Source of the DNA: PNON01 sp963757065
GTDB taxonomy: Bacteria; Chloroflexota; Anaerolineae; Anaerolineales; Anaerolineaceae
Assembly: GCA_963757065.1 (NCBI GenBank)
Contig: CAVWQC010000007.1
Location: 1,034,031-1,098,030 of the forward strand
Length of the DNA: 64,000 bases
Direction: 5' to 3'
The notes beneath the pieces were generated by a model, which saw only the letters and a program-made list of their open reading frames with translations, was not told where the DNA came from and did not search any database. A program made the translations under genes and the position numbers. This document shows, piece by piece, positions 16,194 to 26,041 of this stretch. The stretch's first letter is position 1. Each line of letters starts with the position of its first letter.

Positions 16194-17462
16194 ATGAACT
16201 TATCGCTTAGGCTGCGCCCTTTTAAAGCACGCTTTCTTCTTCTCCTGGCAGTGGTTGGACCGGGAATTATTACTGCAAATGTCGATAATGATGCAGGAGG
16301 AATTGCCACATATTCTGTGGCTGGTGCCCATTACGGACTATCACTCCTATGGATGATGCCCGTCGTGTTGGTTGCGTTGATCATCGTCCAGGAGATGAGT
16401 GCCAGGCTGGGTGTAGTCAGTGGAAAAGGATTATCCAGTCTTATCCGTGAATCACTTGGAGTCAGGGTTACAGTCATCATTTTAGGAATACTATTGATCG
16501 CCAACCTGGCAAATACGGTTTCCGAGTTTGCAGGAGTTGCTGCCAGTCTTGAGATATTTGGGGTTAGCAAATTTATTTCTGTACCTATTGCAGCATTAGT
16601 AGTCTGGCTTCTCATTGTAAAGGGTAATTACAAAACCGTTGAACGTGTTTTTTTGATTGCCTCAGCGATCTATCTGGCTTATGTCGTATCTGGAATTCTT
16701 GCCAAACCGGATTGGAATATGGTCCTTACATCGGCGATAAAACCAACTTTTCATTTTGATGCAGGTTATCTCACCATCGCTGTGACAATAATTGGTACGA
16801 CGATAGCACCCTGGATGCAGTTTTATCAGCAATCTTCTATTGCCGACAAAGGTCTGAAGATCTCAGACTATTCGTATGAAAGGATAGATGTAGTCATCGG
16901 CTCCATATTTGCTGTAATGGTGGCGGCTTTCATTACCATAGCCTGCGCTGCAACATTATATCGATCCGGGATAACCATAACGGATGCAAAAGATGCTGCT
17001 CTGGCTCTGGGTCCGTTGGCTGGAAAATATGCACAAGTTCTATTCGCTCTGGGTTTATTGAATGCATCCATTTTTTCTGCTGCCATTCTCCCACTATCCA
17101 CTGCTTATGTTATTTGCGAAGCTTTTGGTTGGGAAGCCGCTGTCAACCGGGACTGGCATGAAGCACCTATCTTTTTTAGTATTTATACCGGTTTGATCGT
17201 TTTAGGAGCAGCGATTATCCTATTACCCATTAAATCTCTGGTGCAAGCAATGATGTCCAGTCAGACTTTGAATGGGGTGCTCCTGCCTGTCATATTGATC
17301 GTCATGCTGAAACTGATCAACGATAAGAAGATCATGGGAAAATTTGCCAATAATCTGGTTCTGAATATCATCAATTGGGTGGTTGTTGGGGTTCTTATAT
17401 TATTGACCGTCTTATTGATCCTGGCTACACTTTTCCCGGGAATATTTGCTGCTTTAAATTAA
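16194..17462 (+). CDS. Nramp-family transporter, likely Nramp-related Mg2+ type
   Basis: A 422-residue protein with about 11 transmembrane helices of the Nramp/APC fold. Classical Nramps carry DPGN in helix 1 and MPH in helix 6. Here helix 1 reads NVDNDAGGIATYS and helix 6 reads GTTIAPWMQFYQQS, so the Met that favours transition metals is lost. This fits Nramp-related magnesium transporters (NRMT) better than manganese/iron uptake. The adjacent MgtE_N/CBS protein supports Mg2+. The family is clear; the ion is inference. Confidence 0.85.
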   Translation: MNLSLRLRPFKARFLLLLAVVGPGIITANVDNDAGGIATYSVAGAHYGLSLLWMMPVVLVALIIVQEMSARLGVVSGKGLSSLIRESLGVRVTVIILGILLIANLANTVSEFAGVAASLEIFGVSKFISVPIAALVVWLLIVKGNYKTVERVFLIASAIYLAYVVSGILAKPDWNMVLTSAIKPTFHFDAGYLTIAVTIIGTTIAPWMQFYQQSSIADKGLKISDYSYERIDVVIGSIFAVMVAAFITIACAATLYRSGITITDAKDAALALGPLAGKYAQVLFALGLLNASIFSAAILPLSTAYVICEAFGWEAAVNRDWHEAPIFFSIYTGLIVLGAAIILLPIKSLVQAMMSSQTLNGVLLPVILIVMLKLINDKKIMGKFANNLVLNIINWVVVGVLILLTVLLILATLFPGIFAALN

Positions 17463-17477
17463 CTAGGAAGGATTAAT

Positions 17478-18509
17478 ATGGAGCCCAACCTTTACACACA
17501 GGAAAATGAAATTACCTCAATGGTCCAATTATGTGATCAAAATGGCAGCCTTAATCCAAAAGCGAGAGGGTACTCAAAATCTCCCCTGCAATTATGCAAC
17601 CTGAAAGGTCATGCATTTCGCAAGAAAAAGTGGAATTACTGGTGTTTTACAAATCAAGATATGTTGTTTTCAATCACCATATCGAATATTGATTATCTGG
17701 GAATGGTTTTTGCATATTACCTGGATCTAAAAACAAATGAATTTATTGAACAGACTGTAACGACATTATTGGGTACGGGTTGTGAAATGAATGAAACCGT
17801 TTTTGGTAAATTGGTTTTTCACAACCCAAAGATGAACGTGGAATTTGATGATGACGGAAAGAAAATAACGATCCACGTGAGTTCCCCCAAGTTTGGGAAA
17901 GAACCACTGGATGCACAATTTCATATTGAACGACCAGTAAACCATGAAACGCTCAATGTTGTCATTCCATGGAGTGAAGACCGCTTCCAATTCACCAGTA
18001 AACAAACCTGCTTGCCCGCATCAGGTAAAATCCACATTGGCAATCGGGAATTCCTCTTTGATCAAAACGATAGTTATGCCTGCCTGGATTTTGGCCGGGG
18101 AATTTGGAAATACGAATCCAAATGGAACTGGGCCAGTTTCGCTGGAAAAAGTGGAGAGCATACCATTGGTGTGAATCTTGGCGGACAGTGGACCGATGGA
18201 ACCGGATTTACTGAGAATGGCATTATTATCGATGGACAGTTGTTCAAGATCGGCAGTGATATTTCGTTCATTTATGATAAACAGGATTATATGAAACCCT
18301 GGGTGTTGAAAACCACCAAGATCCCTGCTGTGAACCTGACATTTACACCAATTTATGAACGTGTTGCCAGAACAGATCTAGCGATCTTGAGGTCCGAAGT
18401 CCATCAGATGATCGGACGTTTCAATGGTGAGTTAATTGACGAGACGGGTCGGGTATTTGTCGTAAGTAACCTGGTGGGTTGGGCAGAAGATCATTCCGCC
18501 AGGTGGTGA
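17478..18509 (+). CDS. DUF2804 family protein
   Basis: A 343-residue protein with the DUF2804 signature pattern: an early GSLNPKARGYSKSPL, then HAFRKKKWNYWCF, and near the C terminus GVNLGGQWTDGTGFTENGI. Many beta strands and aromatic residues are present; there is no signal peptide or membrane helix. The role of the family is not established; a lipid/carotenoid-binding-like beta-barrel has been suggested by structure class only. It starts 16 bases after the Nramp-type gene with AGGAAGG upstream, so it is probably in the same operon. It ends 2 bases from the convergent ABC permease. Confidence 0.8.
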   Translation: MEPNLYTQENEITSMVQLCDQNGSLNPKARGYSKSPLQLCNLKGHAFRKKKWNYWCFTNQDMLFSITISNIDYLGMVFAYYLDLKTNEFIEQTVTTLLGTGCEMNETVFGKLVFHNPKMNVEFDDDGKKITIHVSSPKFGKEPLDAQFHIERPVNHETLNVVIPWSEDRFQFTSKQTCLPASGKIHIGNREFLFDQNDSYACLDFGRGIWKYESKWNWASFAGKSGEHTIGVNLGGQWTDGTGFTENGIIIDGQLFKIGSDISFIYDKQDYMKPWVLKTTKIPAVNLTFTPIYERVARTDLAILRSEVHQMIGRFNGELIDETGRVFVVSNLVGWAEDHSARW

Positions 18510-18511
18510 GA

Positions 18512-19639
18512 TTAATCCAGCCGTTTCCGGAAACGGATTGCCGCACCGACCATAACAACAACCGCAAAAATCACCAGGGAAATCACCTCTGGATAAATCG
18601 CCTGCATACCCACACCTTTAAGGACGATACCCCGGGAAATGATGAGAAAATATCTCAGTGGGACCATATAACTGATCCATTGCAGGATGAGCGGCATGGA
18701 CGCTAATGGGAAAAAGAAACCCGATAGGAAGATAGAAGGCATTAGCGTGAACATACTAATTAACATGGCTTCCTGCTGGGTATTAGCCATGGTTGATATC
18801 AGAAGACCGATACCCAGGGTTGTGACCAGAAAAAGTGCACTAAGTAGCAGCAACAGGGTCACACTGCCATTGATCGGAACATGGAATAATAGCATTCCTG
18901 CCACCAGGATTTCGATCATATCTAAAAATGCAATGATGATATAAGGCGTGATCTTACCAACAACCAACTCCCATGGGCGTAAGGGGGTAACGATCAGCTG
19001 CTCGATGGTTCCGCGCTCCTTCTCCCGGACTATCGAAGTTGCAGTCAGAAGTGTGGATAAGAACTGAAGGATCATGCCGATCAATCCCGGTATCATAAAG
19101 AAAGCGGATACCATTTCCGGGTTGTACCAAACCTGGGTTCGGATATCAATTAAGTTTGATCCATTTGATCTTCCCGTCAGAGCGATCTTCTGCTCCAGAA
19201 CTTTCGCTCCTCTTGCCTGACCGATCAATGTGGCTGCGGAGAGCGCTGTACTCGCGAGGGTTGGATCCGATCCGTCGATGATAAATCCGATTTGGGCGGA
19301 TTCACCTGCATCCAGCTTTTCTTTATAATCTGGAGGAATGATAATAGCAGCTTTCGCTTTTCCTGAGTTTATCAGCAGGGTGATCTCATCCGGTGACTCA
19401 ACTTCATATGTAAGGATGAAATAATCTGCTGCCTGGTAAGCATCCAGGAGTTGTCGCGAAGAATCTGACTTATCCTGGTCATAGACAGCCAGCGGAATAT
19501 TACGGACATCATTGGTGGCTGCATACCCCAGTAAAAGCAGCATCATGATGGGGTATACAATGGTCAATGCCAGAGTACGTGGATCGCGGAGTATCTGGAT
19601 GAATTCTTTTCGGATCAATGATAATAAACGGGATGACAT
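18512..19639 (-). CDS. ABC-2 type permease (drug/polymer exporter)
   Basis: A 375-residue ABC-2 membrane protein with the YhhJ/YbhR pattern. A first transmembrane helix (ALTIVYPIMMLLLLGYA) is followed by a large extracytoplasmic domain (about 50-175) and five C-terminal helices containing VREKERGTIEQLIVTPLRPWELVVGK. Start 19639 is preferred because MSSRLLSLIRKEFIQILRDPR is the usual beginning. No ATP-binding subunit or periplasmic adaptor gene is adjacent: upstream on the same strand lies ugd, ending at its own terminator. It is therefore an orphan here. Confidence 0.88.
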   Translation of the reverse strand: MSSRLLSLIRKEFIQILRDPRTLALTIVYPIMMLLLLGYAATNDVRNIPLAVYDQDKSDSSRQLLDAYQAADYFILTYEVESPDEITLLINSGKAKAAIIIPPDYKEKLDAGESAQIGFIIDGSDPTLASTALSAATLIGQARGAKVLEQKIALTGRSNGSNLIDIRTQVWYNPEMVSAFFMIPGLIGMILQFLSTLLTATSIVREKERGTIEQLIVTPLRPWELVVGKITPYIIIAFLDMIEILVAGMLLFHVPINGSVTLLLLLSALFLVTTLGIGLLISTMANTQQEAMLISMFTLMPSIFLSGFFFPLASMPLILQWISYMVPLRYFLIISRGIVLKGVGMQAIYPEVISLVIFAVVVMVGAAIRFRKRLD

Positions 19640-19781
19640 CAGCCAACCTCGATTGAAAGATAGAATAATTCTATCATCTATCAAAATAATCCTATGTCAA
19701 TTTGGGATGGGAATCGAGAATGAAAAAATTGTTAACTGGACCTAATGTAAAGTACTATATGCAATCTTAGCTAAGCTATAC

Positions 19782-19812
19782 AAAAAGGTGACCAGTATTT
19801 CTGGCCACCTTT
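19782..19812 (-). terminator. intrinsic terminator downstream of ugd
   Basis: Read on the minus strand, AAAGGTGGCCA pairs with TGGTCACCTTT around a 7-base loop with one internal mismatch, and is followed by a short T-run. It lies about 34 bases past the ugd stop. Confidence 0.7.
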
Positions 19813-19845
19813 GACAATCCACCAAGCATGAATCTAATTTCGTCT

Positions 19846-21162
19846 TTAATCTCTGCTTTTCCGGTTACAGCGCCCAACCCCATAATATATGAACCCGAGT
19901 TGCCGCATTGTATCCGGATCCCACAGGTTACGTCCATCTACAACGACCGGTTGTTTCATGGAGGTTTTAATTCTGGCAAAATCAAGCTGTTTGAATTCAT
20001 TCCACATGGTGGCCAGAATGAGTGCATCTGCACCATCAGCCACCTGGTAGGGGTTTTCACAAAGCTGTATTTGCTTTTCAAATTTACCAACCAGTTCCAT
20101 GGATTGTGGATCGTAAGCTTTGATATGTGCACCTTCGTTTTGTAAGAGGTGAATTACTTCAAGTGGTGGGGATTCACGGATATCATCGGTATTTGGCTTG
20201 AATGACAGGCCTAATACCCCGATCACCTTGTCATTAAGCGATCCCAATTCTTTGCGTAAATGAAGGACTACACGCCGGCGTTGATTGCGATTGATGTCCA
20301 TGACAGCCTGGAGTAATTGCGGGTGGGTCCCATGCAGAACAGCCATATGCGCCAGGGCTTTTACATCCTTGGGGAAGCAGCTGCCACCCCATCCAAGACC
20401 CGCATCCAGGAATTCCGGTCCGATACGTTTATCCAATCCCATACCGCGTGCCACCTGGGTGACATCCGCTCCCAGTTCCTCGCAGATATTTGACATTTCA
20501 TTAATGAATGATATTTTCGTAGCCAGGAAGGCATTTGATGCATATTTGATCATTTCAGCGGTACGTAGATCAGTGATAAGGATCGGGCAGCGCAGGGTGG
20601 CATAAAGTACGGATACTTTTTCAGCTGCAGACCTTTCGAGAGAACCCAATACTACACGATCCGGTGACATAAAATCATTTATGGCAGAGCCTTCACGCAA
20701 GAATTCAGGATTGGAAACCACATGATAATCCAACGGTTTTCCTGCCCGACGTTTATTGATCACATCTGCCACCCAATCGCCGGTTCCAACCGGAACTGTG
20801 GATTTATTCACAATGATGATGGGCGTATCCACAATATCTGCAATCGCTTCTGCAACTGTGCGGACATATTGAAGATCTGCTTCACCATCCACACCGGATG
20901 GTGTCCCTACAGCAATGAATGCAATTTGAACATCTTTGAGGGCTGCCTGATAATCGGTCGTAAATGTTAATCTTCCAGCCTTAACGTTTTGGGATACGAG
21001 TTGTTCCAGTCCCGGTTCGTAGATCGGCATGATATTCTGTTGTAGCTTATCAATACGCTCAGGGTCGATATCCAGGCAGCGGACATTATTGCCCAGATCG
21101 GCAAAACAGGTTCCTGTGACCAGGCCTACATACCCTGTCCCGATAACGCAAATATTGCTCAT
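19846..21162 (-). CDS. ugd: UDP-glucose 6-dehydrogenase
   Basis: A 438-residue nucleotide-sugar dehydrogenase that oxidises UDP-glucose to UDP-glucuronate with two NAD+. The N-terminal Rossmann motif is CVIGTGYVGLVTG. Then come AVGTPSG, NKSTVPVGTG, NPEFLREGSAI and the catalytic cysteine motif GWGGSCFPKDVKAL. The C-terminal UDP-binding domain has GLSFKPNTDDIRESP and ATMWNEF. Start 21162 has GGGAGA upstream and begins directly with the Rossmann strand. A related UDP-sugar or UDP-ManNAc specificity cannot be excluded. Confidence 0.93.
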   Translation of the reverse strand: MSNICVIGTGYVGLVTGTCFADLGNNVRCLDIDPERIDKLQQNIMPIYEPGLEQLVSQNVKAGRLTFTTDYQAALKDVQIAFIAVGTPSGVDGEADLQYVRTVAEAIADIVDTPIIIVNKSTVPVGTGDWVADVINKRRAGKPLDYHVVSNPEFLREGSAINDFMSPDRVVLGSLERSAAEKVSVLYATLRCPILITDLRTAEMIKYASNAFLATKISFINEMSNICEELGADVTQVARGMGLDKRIGPEFLDAGLGWGGSCFPKDVKALAHMAVLHGTHPQLLQAVMDINRNQRRRVVLHLRKELGSLNDKVIGVLGLSFKPNTDDIRESPPLEVIHLLQNEGAHIKAYDPQSMELVGKFEKQIQLCENPYQVADGADALILATMWNEFKQLDFARIKTSMKQPVVVDGRNLWDPDTMRQLGFIYYGVGRCNRKSRD

Positions 21163-21309
21163 ACTATTCTCCCTATGGTGAATTTGTGTTTGATTTGCAT
21201 AAATCCCAGACAATTAATAATAACATAAATCAAAATAATTGAAAAAAAAGTTCGCATCAGCTATGATTATTATACTTGCATGATTTTGTATTATTAATTG
21301 GAGGTAAAA

Positions 21310-22188
21310 ATGACTGCCCAAATAATTGATGGGGTAAAAATTGCGGAGAAAGTAAGAAATCGGGTGAAGGAAGAAGTGGCAAATTGGGTGGCAGGTGGAC
21401 ACTCTGCGCCCGGTTTGGCAACAGTACTGGTTGGAGAAAACCCGGCATCACAGGTATATGTCCGTTCCAAACAAAAAGCCTGTGGTGAAGCTGGAATCCA
21501 ATCCTTCGGCTTCAACCTGCCTGCTTCTTCTTCCCAAGAGGAAGTGGAAGCGTTGGTGAGACAATTGAATGCCGATCCGAAAGTAAACGGCATTCTCGTC
21601 CAACTTCCATTACCAGCAGGATTGGATGAAGAACGAGTTCTGCGGGAGATCAAGATCGAAAAAGATGTGGATGGATTCCATCCATTGAATATCGGGCGGT
21701 TGGCACAAAAAGGCCGCGATCCACTGTTCATTCCTTGCACACCATATGGCTGTATGGTGCTCCTCGAAGAAGCAGGTGTGAAATTATCAGGTGCAAAGGC
21801 TGTGGTTCTGGGAAGGTCAAATATTGTCGGTATGCCTGTTGCGCTTCTGCTGGTCCGGGCAGATGCCACTGTGACCATCTGCCATTCCCGGACAAAAGAC
21901 CTGCCAGCCGTAGTTCGTGAGGCTGATGTACTCGTAGCTGCCATCGGAAAACCGGAGATGGTGCGCGGTGATTGGGTCAAACCCGGTGCGGTCGTGATCG
22001 ATGTCGGCATCAACCGGGTGGAGGATGCCACCAGACCCAAAGGCTACCGCCTGGTTGGCGACGTGGCATTTGATGAAGTAAAAGAAGTGGCTTCCTGGAT
22101 TACACCTGTACCGGGCGGAGTGGGACCAATGACCATTGCCATGCTGCTCCAGAATACACTCAAAGGTGCGAAAATGGCTGCAGGATAG
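21310..22188 (+). CDS. folD: methylenetetrahydrofolate dehydrogenase / methenyl-THF cyclohydrolase
   Basis: A 292-residue bifunctional FolD. Motifs: the catalytic Lys in YVRSKQKACGE, the Asp/Pro loop GILVQLPLPAG, DVDGFHPLNIG, CTPYG, the NADP-binding GRSNIVGMPVALLL and the C-terminal PVPGGVGPMTIAMLL. It interconverts methylene-, methenyl- and formyl-THF. GGAGG at 21300-21304 fixes the start at 21310. It could process the methenyl-THF made by the cyclodeaminase domain of FTCD in this window (inference). Confidence 0.95.
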   Translation: MTAQIIDGVKIAEKVRNRVKEEVANWVAGGHSAPGLATVLVGENPASQVYVRSKQKACGEAGIQSFGFNLPASSSQEEVEALVRQLNADPKVNGILVQLPLPAGLDEERVLREIKIEKDVDGFHPLNIGRLAQKGRDPLFIPCTPYGCMVLLEEAGVKLSGAKAVVLGRSNIVGMPVALLLVRADATVTICHSRTKDLPAVVREADVLVAAIGKPEMVRGDWVKPGAVVIDVGINRVEDATRPKGYRLVGDVAFDEVKEVASWITPVPGGVGPMTIAMLLQNTLKGAKMAAG

Positions 22189-22218
22189 TAATCTTTCAGT
22201 GCCTTGAATATTTATAAC

Positions 22219-22251
22219 ACACACCCCGGTCAATCAGTGATCGGGGTGTGT
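22219..22251. terminator. strong hairpin between folD and GH2 gene
   Basis: ACACACCCCG pairs with CGGGGTGTGT, extended inwards through one G-U pair to about 14 bp around a 5-base loop. T-rich sequence follows. It lies between convergent genes, so it can serve both. Confidence 0.75.
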
Positions 22252-22274
22252 CGTTATATTATAAGCTGCTTTGT

Positions 22275-24054
22275 TTACAGGCTTTTAACCAACTGTTCAT
22301 GTACCCCCCGGATGACATCCGTGTCCATTTTTTCCACTTTCCGGTCATAGGTCAGGAAACCATTGATCTCGATTTCTACATCCGTGGTCTCAGTGTATAT
22401 CGCTGCTGCCAGTCCCTGCGGGATCAAAGGTATCAATTCCTTCTCCAGCAGGTCGATATACCCTGAAGTGAGTGCTGTCTTGGTCTCATAAAAACGGTAG
22501 CCAAATTTCTTGTCCTCTTCCCACAGGTGGTCAGGCACTTTCAGGCTGTAACCGCCAAATTCCGAAATGATGAAAGCGCGCTTGTCTGGTTTGGGGCGGA
22601 AAAGTTTTTTGAAGTAAATATGCCGGCTTTGAAAATCACCGCCGCCCTGATCGAACCATCCGGAAGCATGGTCCACCAGGCGTGTGGGGTCGTATGTTTT
22701 TAACCAACTAGCTGTTTCATTGGCATGGAATTGTCCCCAGCTTTCATTGAATGGCACCCAAACAGCGATAGATGGTATGTTGTAAAGGTGATCCACCATT
22801 CCCTGTAATTCTGCCCGGTATTCCGCCCGACATTCTGCATCCGCACGGCCAAAAAGCGACAGGTTATGTATGTCACTTCGATTGAAGCCAAACGCCAGTG
22901 ATAGAAATGCTACAACTTCACCGTCGATGTTCCCGCCATTGGGCATATCCTGCCAGACGATCATTCCCAGTCGATCGCAGTGGTAGTACCAGCGCAGCGG
23001 CTCCACTTTAATGTGCTTACGGATCATATTACAGCCGATGCTACGGGTATATTCAATATCGTACAGCATGGCTTCTTCAGATGGAGGGGTGTACAACCCA
23101 TCCGGAAAGTAACCCTGGTCCAGTGGGCCGTAAAGGAAGATGGGTTCTCCGTTCAGCGTGATGCGGGGGAAACCATCTTTATCTTCTTTAATGCCAAAGG
23201 AACGCATGGCGAAGTAACTACCGACCTCATCCAATATTACTTTACCCTGGATGAGCCGGATCTTGAGATCGTAGAGGAACGGGTCAGAAGGACACCATGC
23301 ATGCGGATTGGGCACAGGCAAGGAGGCACTACTGGTTGCACCGTTCACTGGACATCGGGCTGTATTACCCATCCCGTCAGAAATATCTATAAACAAATTC
23401 TTTGTGAATTTATCTCCGCGTAGGATTACTTCCACCTGCAGGGATTCACCTGATAGGTCAGGGGTAAGCTTCATACTGGCAATGCTGATCTCTGCCACAC
23501 TTTCCAACCACACTGTCTGCCAGATGCCGGATACAGCTGTGTACCAGATGCCTTTCGGTTTCAACACCTGTTTACCACGCTGTTGCAGTCCCCGGTTGCT
23601 CGGATCCCAAACTGTAACCACCAGTTCATTCTCTCCCGTTTGCAGGTAATCGGTTATGTCAAAGCTAAACGGCAAGTATCCACCGCGGTGTCTGCCAATG
23701 AAGCTGCCATTCAACCATACTTTGCACAGGTAATCCACAGCACCAAAATGAAGCAGTACTCGTCTGCCGGCTGCAGTTCCCGGGCGTGGATCTGCAAAGG
23801 TGCGCTTGTACCATAACTGCTGCTCTGGAAGTAATGGTTTCTGGACTCCCGATAATAATGATTCGATTGGGAACGGCACCAGGATATTCCCTTCATACAA
23901 CTGAGGAGCAGGGGCATCCTTTGGTGTGATGGCATATTCCCACAAGCCATTCAGATTGACCCAATCCGGGCGAGTCATCTGCGGACGCGGGTATTCCGGC
24001 AAGCGGAATGGGTTGCGCAGGGCTCCAGGGGGTACGGAGAGTATTATTTGTCAT
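22275..24054 (-). CDS. glycoside hydrolase family 2 protein, frame interrupted near 24002
   Basis: About 590 residues when joined. It has an N-terminal sugar-binding jelly roll (YKRTFADPRPG..VLLHFGAVDYLCKVWLNG), an Ig-like sandwich and a TIM barrel. The acid/base Glu sits in WVPFNESWGQ and the nucleophile Glu in IISEFGGY. The N terminus (MTNNTLRTPWSPAQPIPL) is in another frame; dropping one base at about 24000-24004 joins it to PEYPRPQMTRPDW. The ATG at 24054 overlaps the GH127 stop as ATGA, which supports this start. The substrate may be a galactoside, glucuronide or arabinoside. It is the third gene of the transporter-GH127-GH2 operon. Confidence 0.82.
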
Positions 24055-26041
24055 CTGGAATCCTGTTGAGTATTGACCCAGACCGTCATTTGGGATGACC
24101 CGCGGTTGCCCCACAGAAAGTACGGGATGAAGATCAGTTCTTTTCCATCCACTGATTTGCCGGTAATCTTCATAACTCCGCCAAGCAAGTCCGGGTCGGT
24201 TTGGGCTGATAATGATTTGGGGTCCAACATAACCGAGAAGATATCCACTCCCGGGTTATCTGTGCTTTCCAGGCAATACACCAACGGACCACGCGTTACG
24301 GTTGCTTTACCATTGTGGTTTTTCACTTTCGGGTGGGCTCGCCTAAGCTGAATATCTGTATCAAAATAAATATCGATCAAATCACCAGTCTGTATGAGAT
24401 GGTTGAGCTCCTGGAATACAGCCTTCTGCGGGTATATCTCCGGATGCTGTAATGGGTAGGGAATTTTCCAGTTAACGTGAATGTTTGTATTTTCTTTCCA
24501 GTAATATTGACTTCCATCCGCTTTGCCCACGAGGGATGCCGCAGAGAAAGTTTTACCCGGGCAGGTTGGTTGGAGGATGAGACTATATCATCAATAGTTA
24601 TTTGTACATGCCCTTCCCACGGCAATCTTGAATCCATACGCATGATCAAATTGACCTCGTTGCCATCCATATCCGACTGGGTGATTTTCTCCACACTGTT
24701 GCTGATGTACTGGTGGAGGAAAATCCTGCCTTCGTTATGCGTATAGGAATATTGAGAGAGGTTTGCCCAGGTGCGTGAAATATTGGATGGGCAGCAGGGG
24801 ATGGCATACCAGGGTTGTCGTTTCACCCCACCCTTGCAGGTCAATGGATTGTTGTAAAGGTAAGTTTTTCCATCGAGTCCCATACCCACGGCCGCAGCGT
24901 TGTAAAGCTGCCACTCGAACAGGTCACTGTACTTTGCATGATTCCTTAGTTTCGCCATCTCCCAATTCCAGAACAAGCATCCAAGGGAGGCACATGTTTC
25001 TGCGTAGGCATATTCCGGGTCCAGTTCGTAATCATTGCCGAAACCTTCCAAACCCGGCAGTGAGCCGATGCCGCCAGTGATATACATGCGCCGGTTGACC
25101 ATATGTTCCCAGGCTTGCTCCAACGAGGGAACCAGGGTGGCGTCCCCGGTCAAGCCGGCAAGCTTGGCGATGGCAGTTTCAAGGTAGGCAAAGCGGACCG
25201 AATGTCCCACCGGGACTATTTGTTTGCGAACGGGGGCATGCTGCTGAAAGTACTTTCCTGTCAGTGCACCAACATACCAACGTAAAGTGGTATTCCAGGG
25301 TTTTTTAGCAAGGTTACCAGGTGGAACTTTATAGGAATGAAAATCTGGATGGGAAGCCAGGTATGCCTGTTTTTGCTGTTTTACAAATTCTGAGCGCTTT
25401 CCTACCCTAATATTTTGCTTTAGGATGTGAAGGGCAAAACCTTTATTCCTGCCGCGTTGCTCGATAAACTGAAGCGCCATCTCCAGATATTGTGGATGGT
25501 CCGGTGTCACCTGGTACAACCTAAGCAGGGCGACCTCGATCTCTTCATGTCCGGGGGTGTATTCAGGTCCCTTCCCCCGGAAATCTGCGACAATCCTGTC
25601 CGCGGCTTTGCGTGCAATCTCCATCAGGTCTGTGCGTCCGGTCGCTTCAAAATGGGACACCCCGGCTTCGATCAAATGACCGTGGCAGTAGAGTTCATGC
25701 TCGATCTGAAGGTTCTGCCAGCGAATGCCGGGAAAGTGGATCTGGTTGTATGTAAACAGATAGCCATCAGGTGTCTGAGTGCGACCCAGCAGATTGATGA
25801 AATTATCCACCAATCCAGAAAGCCTACCATCTGGATTTGATGCCAGGATCCGTGAGGCTGCTTCCTGCCATTTATAGGCATCTGAATCAGCAAAGAACCA
25901 GCCTTCGCGTAAACCTTCTGCTTCCCCCGCAGCGATGCGGAAGTTTTGAATGCAGCCGGATGTTTCCAATTCCTGCCACTGGTGGAAGATGGCCTGTTTG
26001 GCATTAACCTCACGTTGGTGATTCCAAAAATCAGGCAGCAT
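24051..26041 (-). CDS. glycoside hydrolase family 127 (DUF1680), frame interrupted at 24380-24530
   Basis: About 660 residues when joined. The alpha/alpha barrel has FRIAAGEAEG, the YAETCASLGCLFWNWEM segment with the zinc-binding Glu and Cys, and IPCCPSNISR with the nucleophilic cysteine pair. This is the signature of GH127 beta-L-arabinofuranosidases. The first frame ends at 24377 in an implausible Arg-rich tail. The C-terminal beta domain (FQELNHLIQTGDLIDIYF..TRGPLVYCLE) continues in another frame, so one indel lies in about 24400-24500. It overlaps the transporter gene by 11 bases. Confidence 0.85.

Noticed and set aside
21294..22040. 248-residue minus-strand frame inside folD
   Set aside because: Ser/Thr/Arg-rich composition typical of an antisense shadow; folD is unambiguous on the plus strand.
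23893..24114. Separate small gene overlapping the GH2 start
   Set aside because: Its first residues after Met are the true N terminus of the GH2 protein; the rest is the same stretch read in the wrong frame after the indel.
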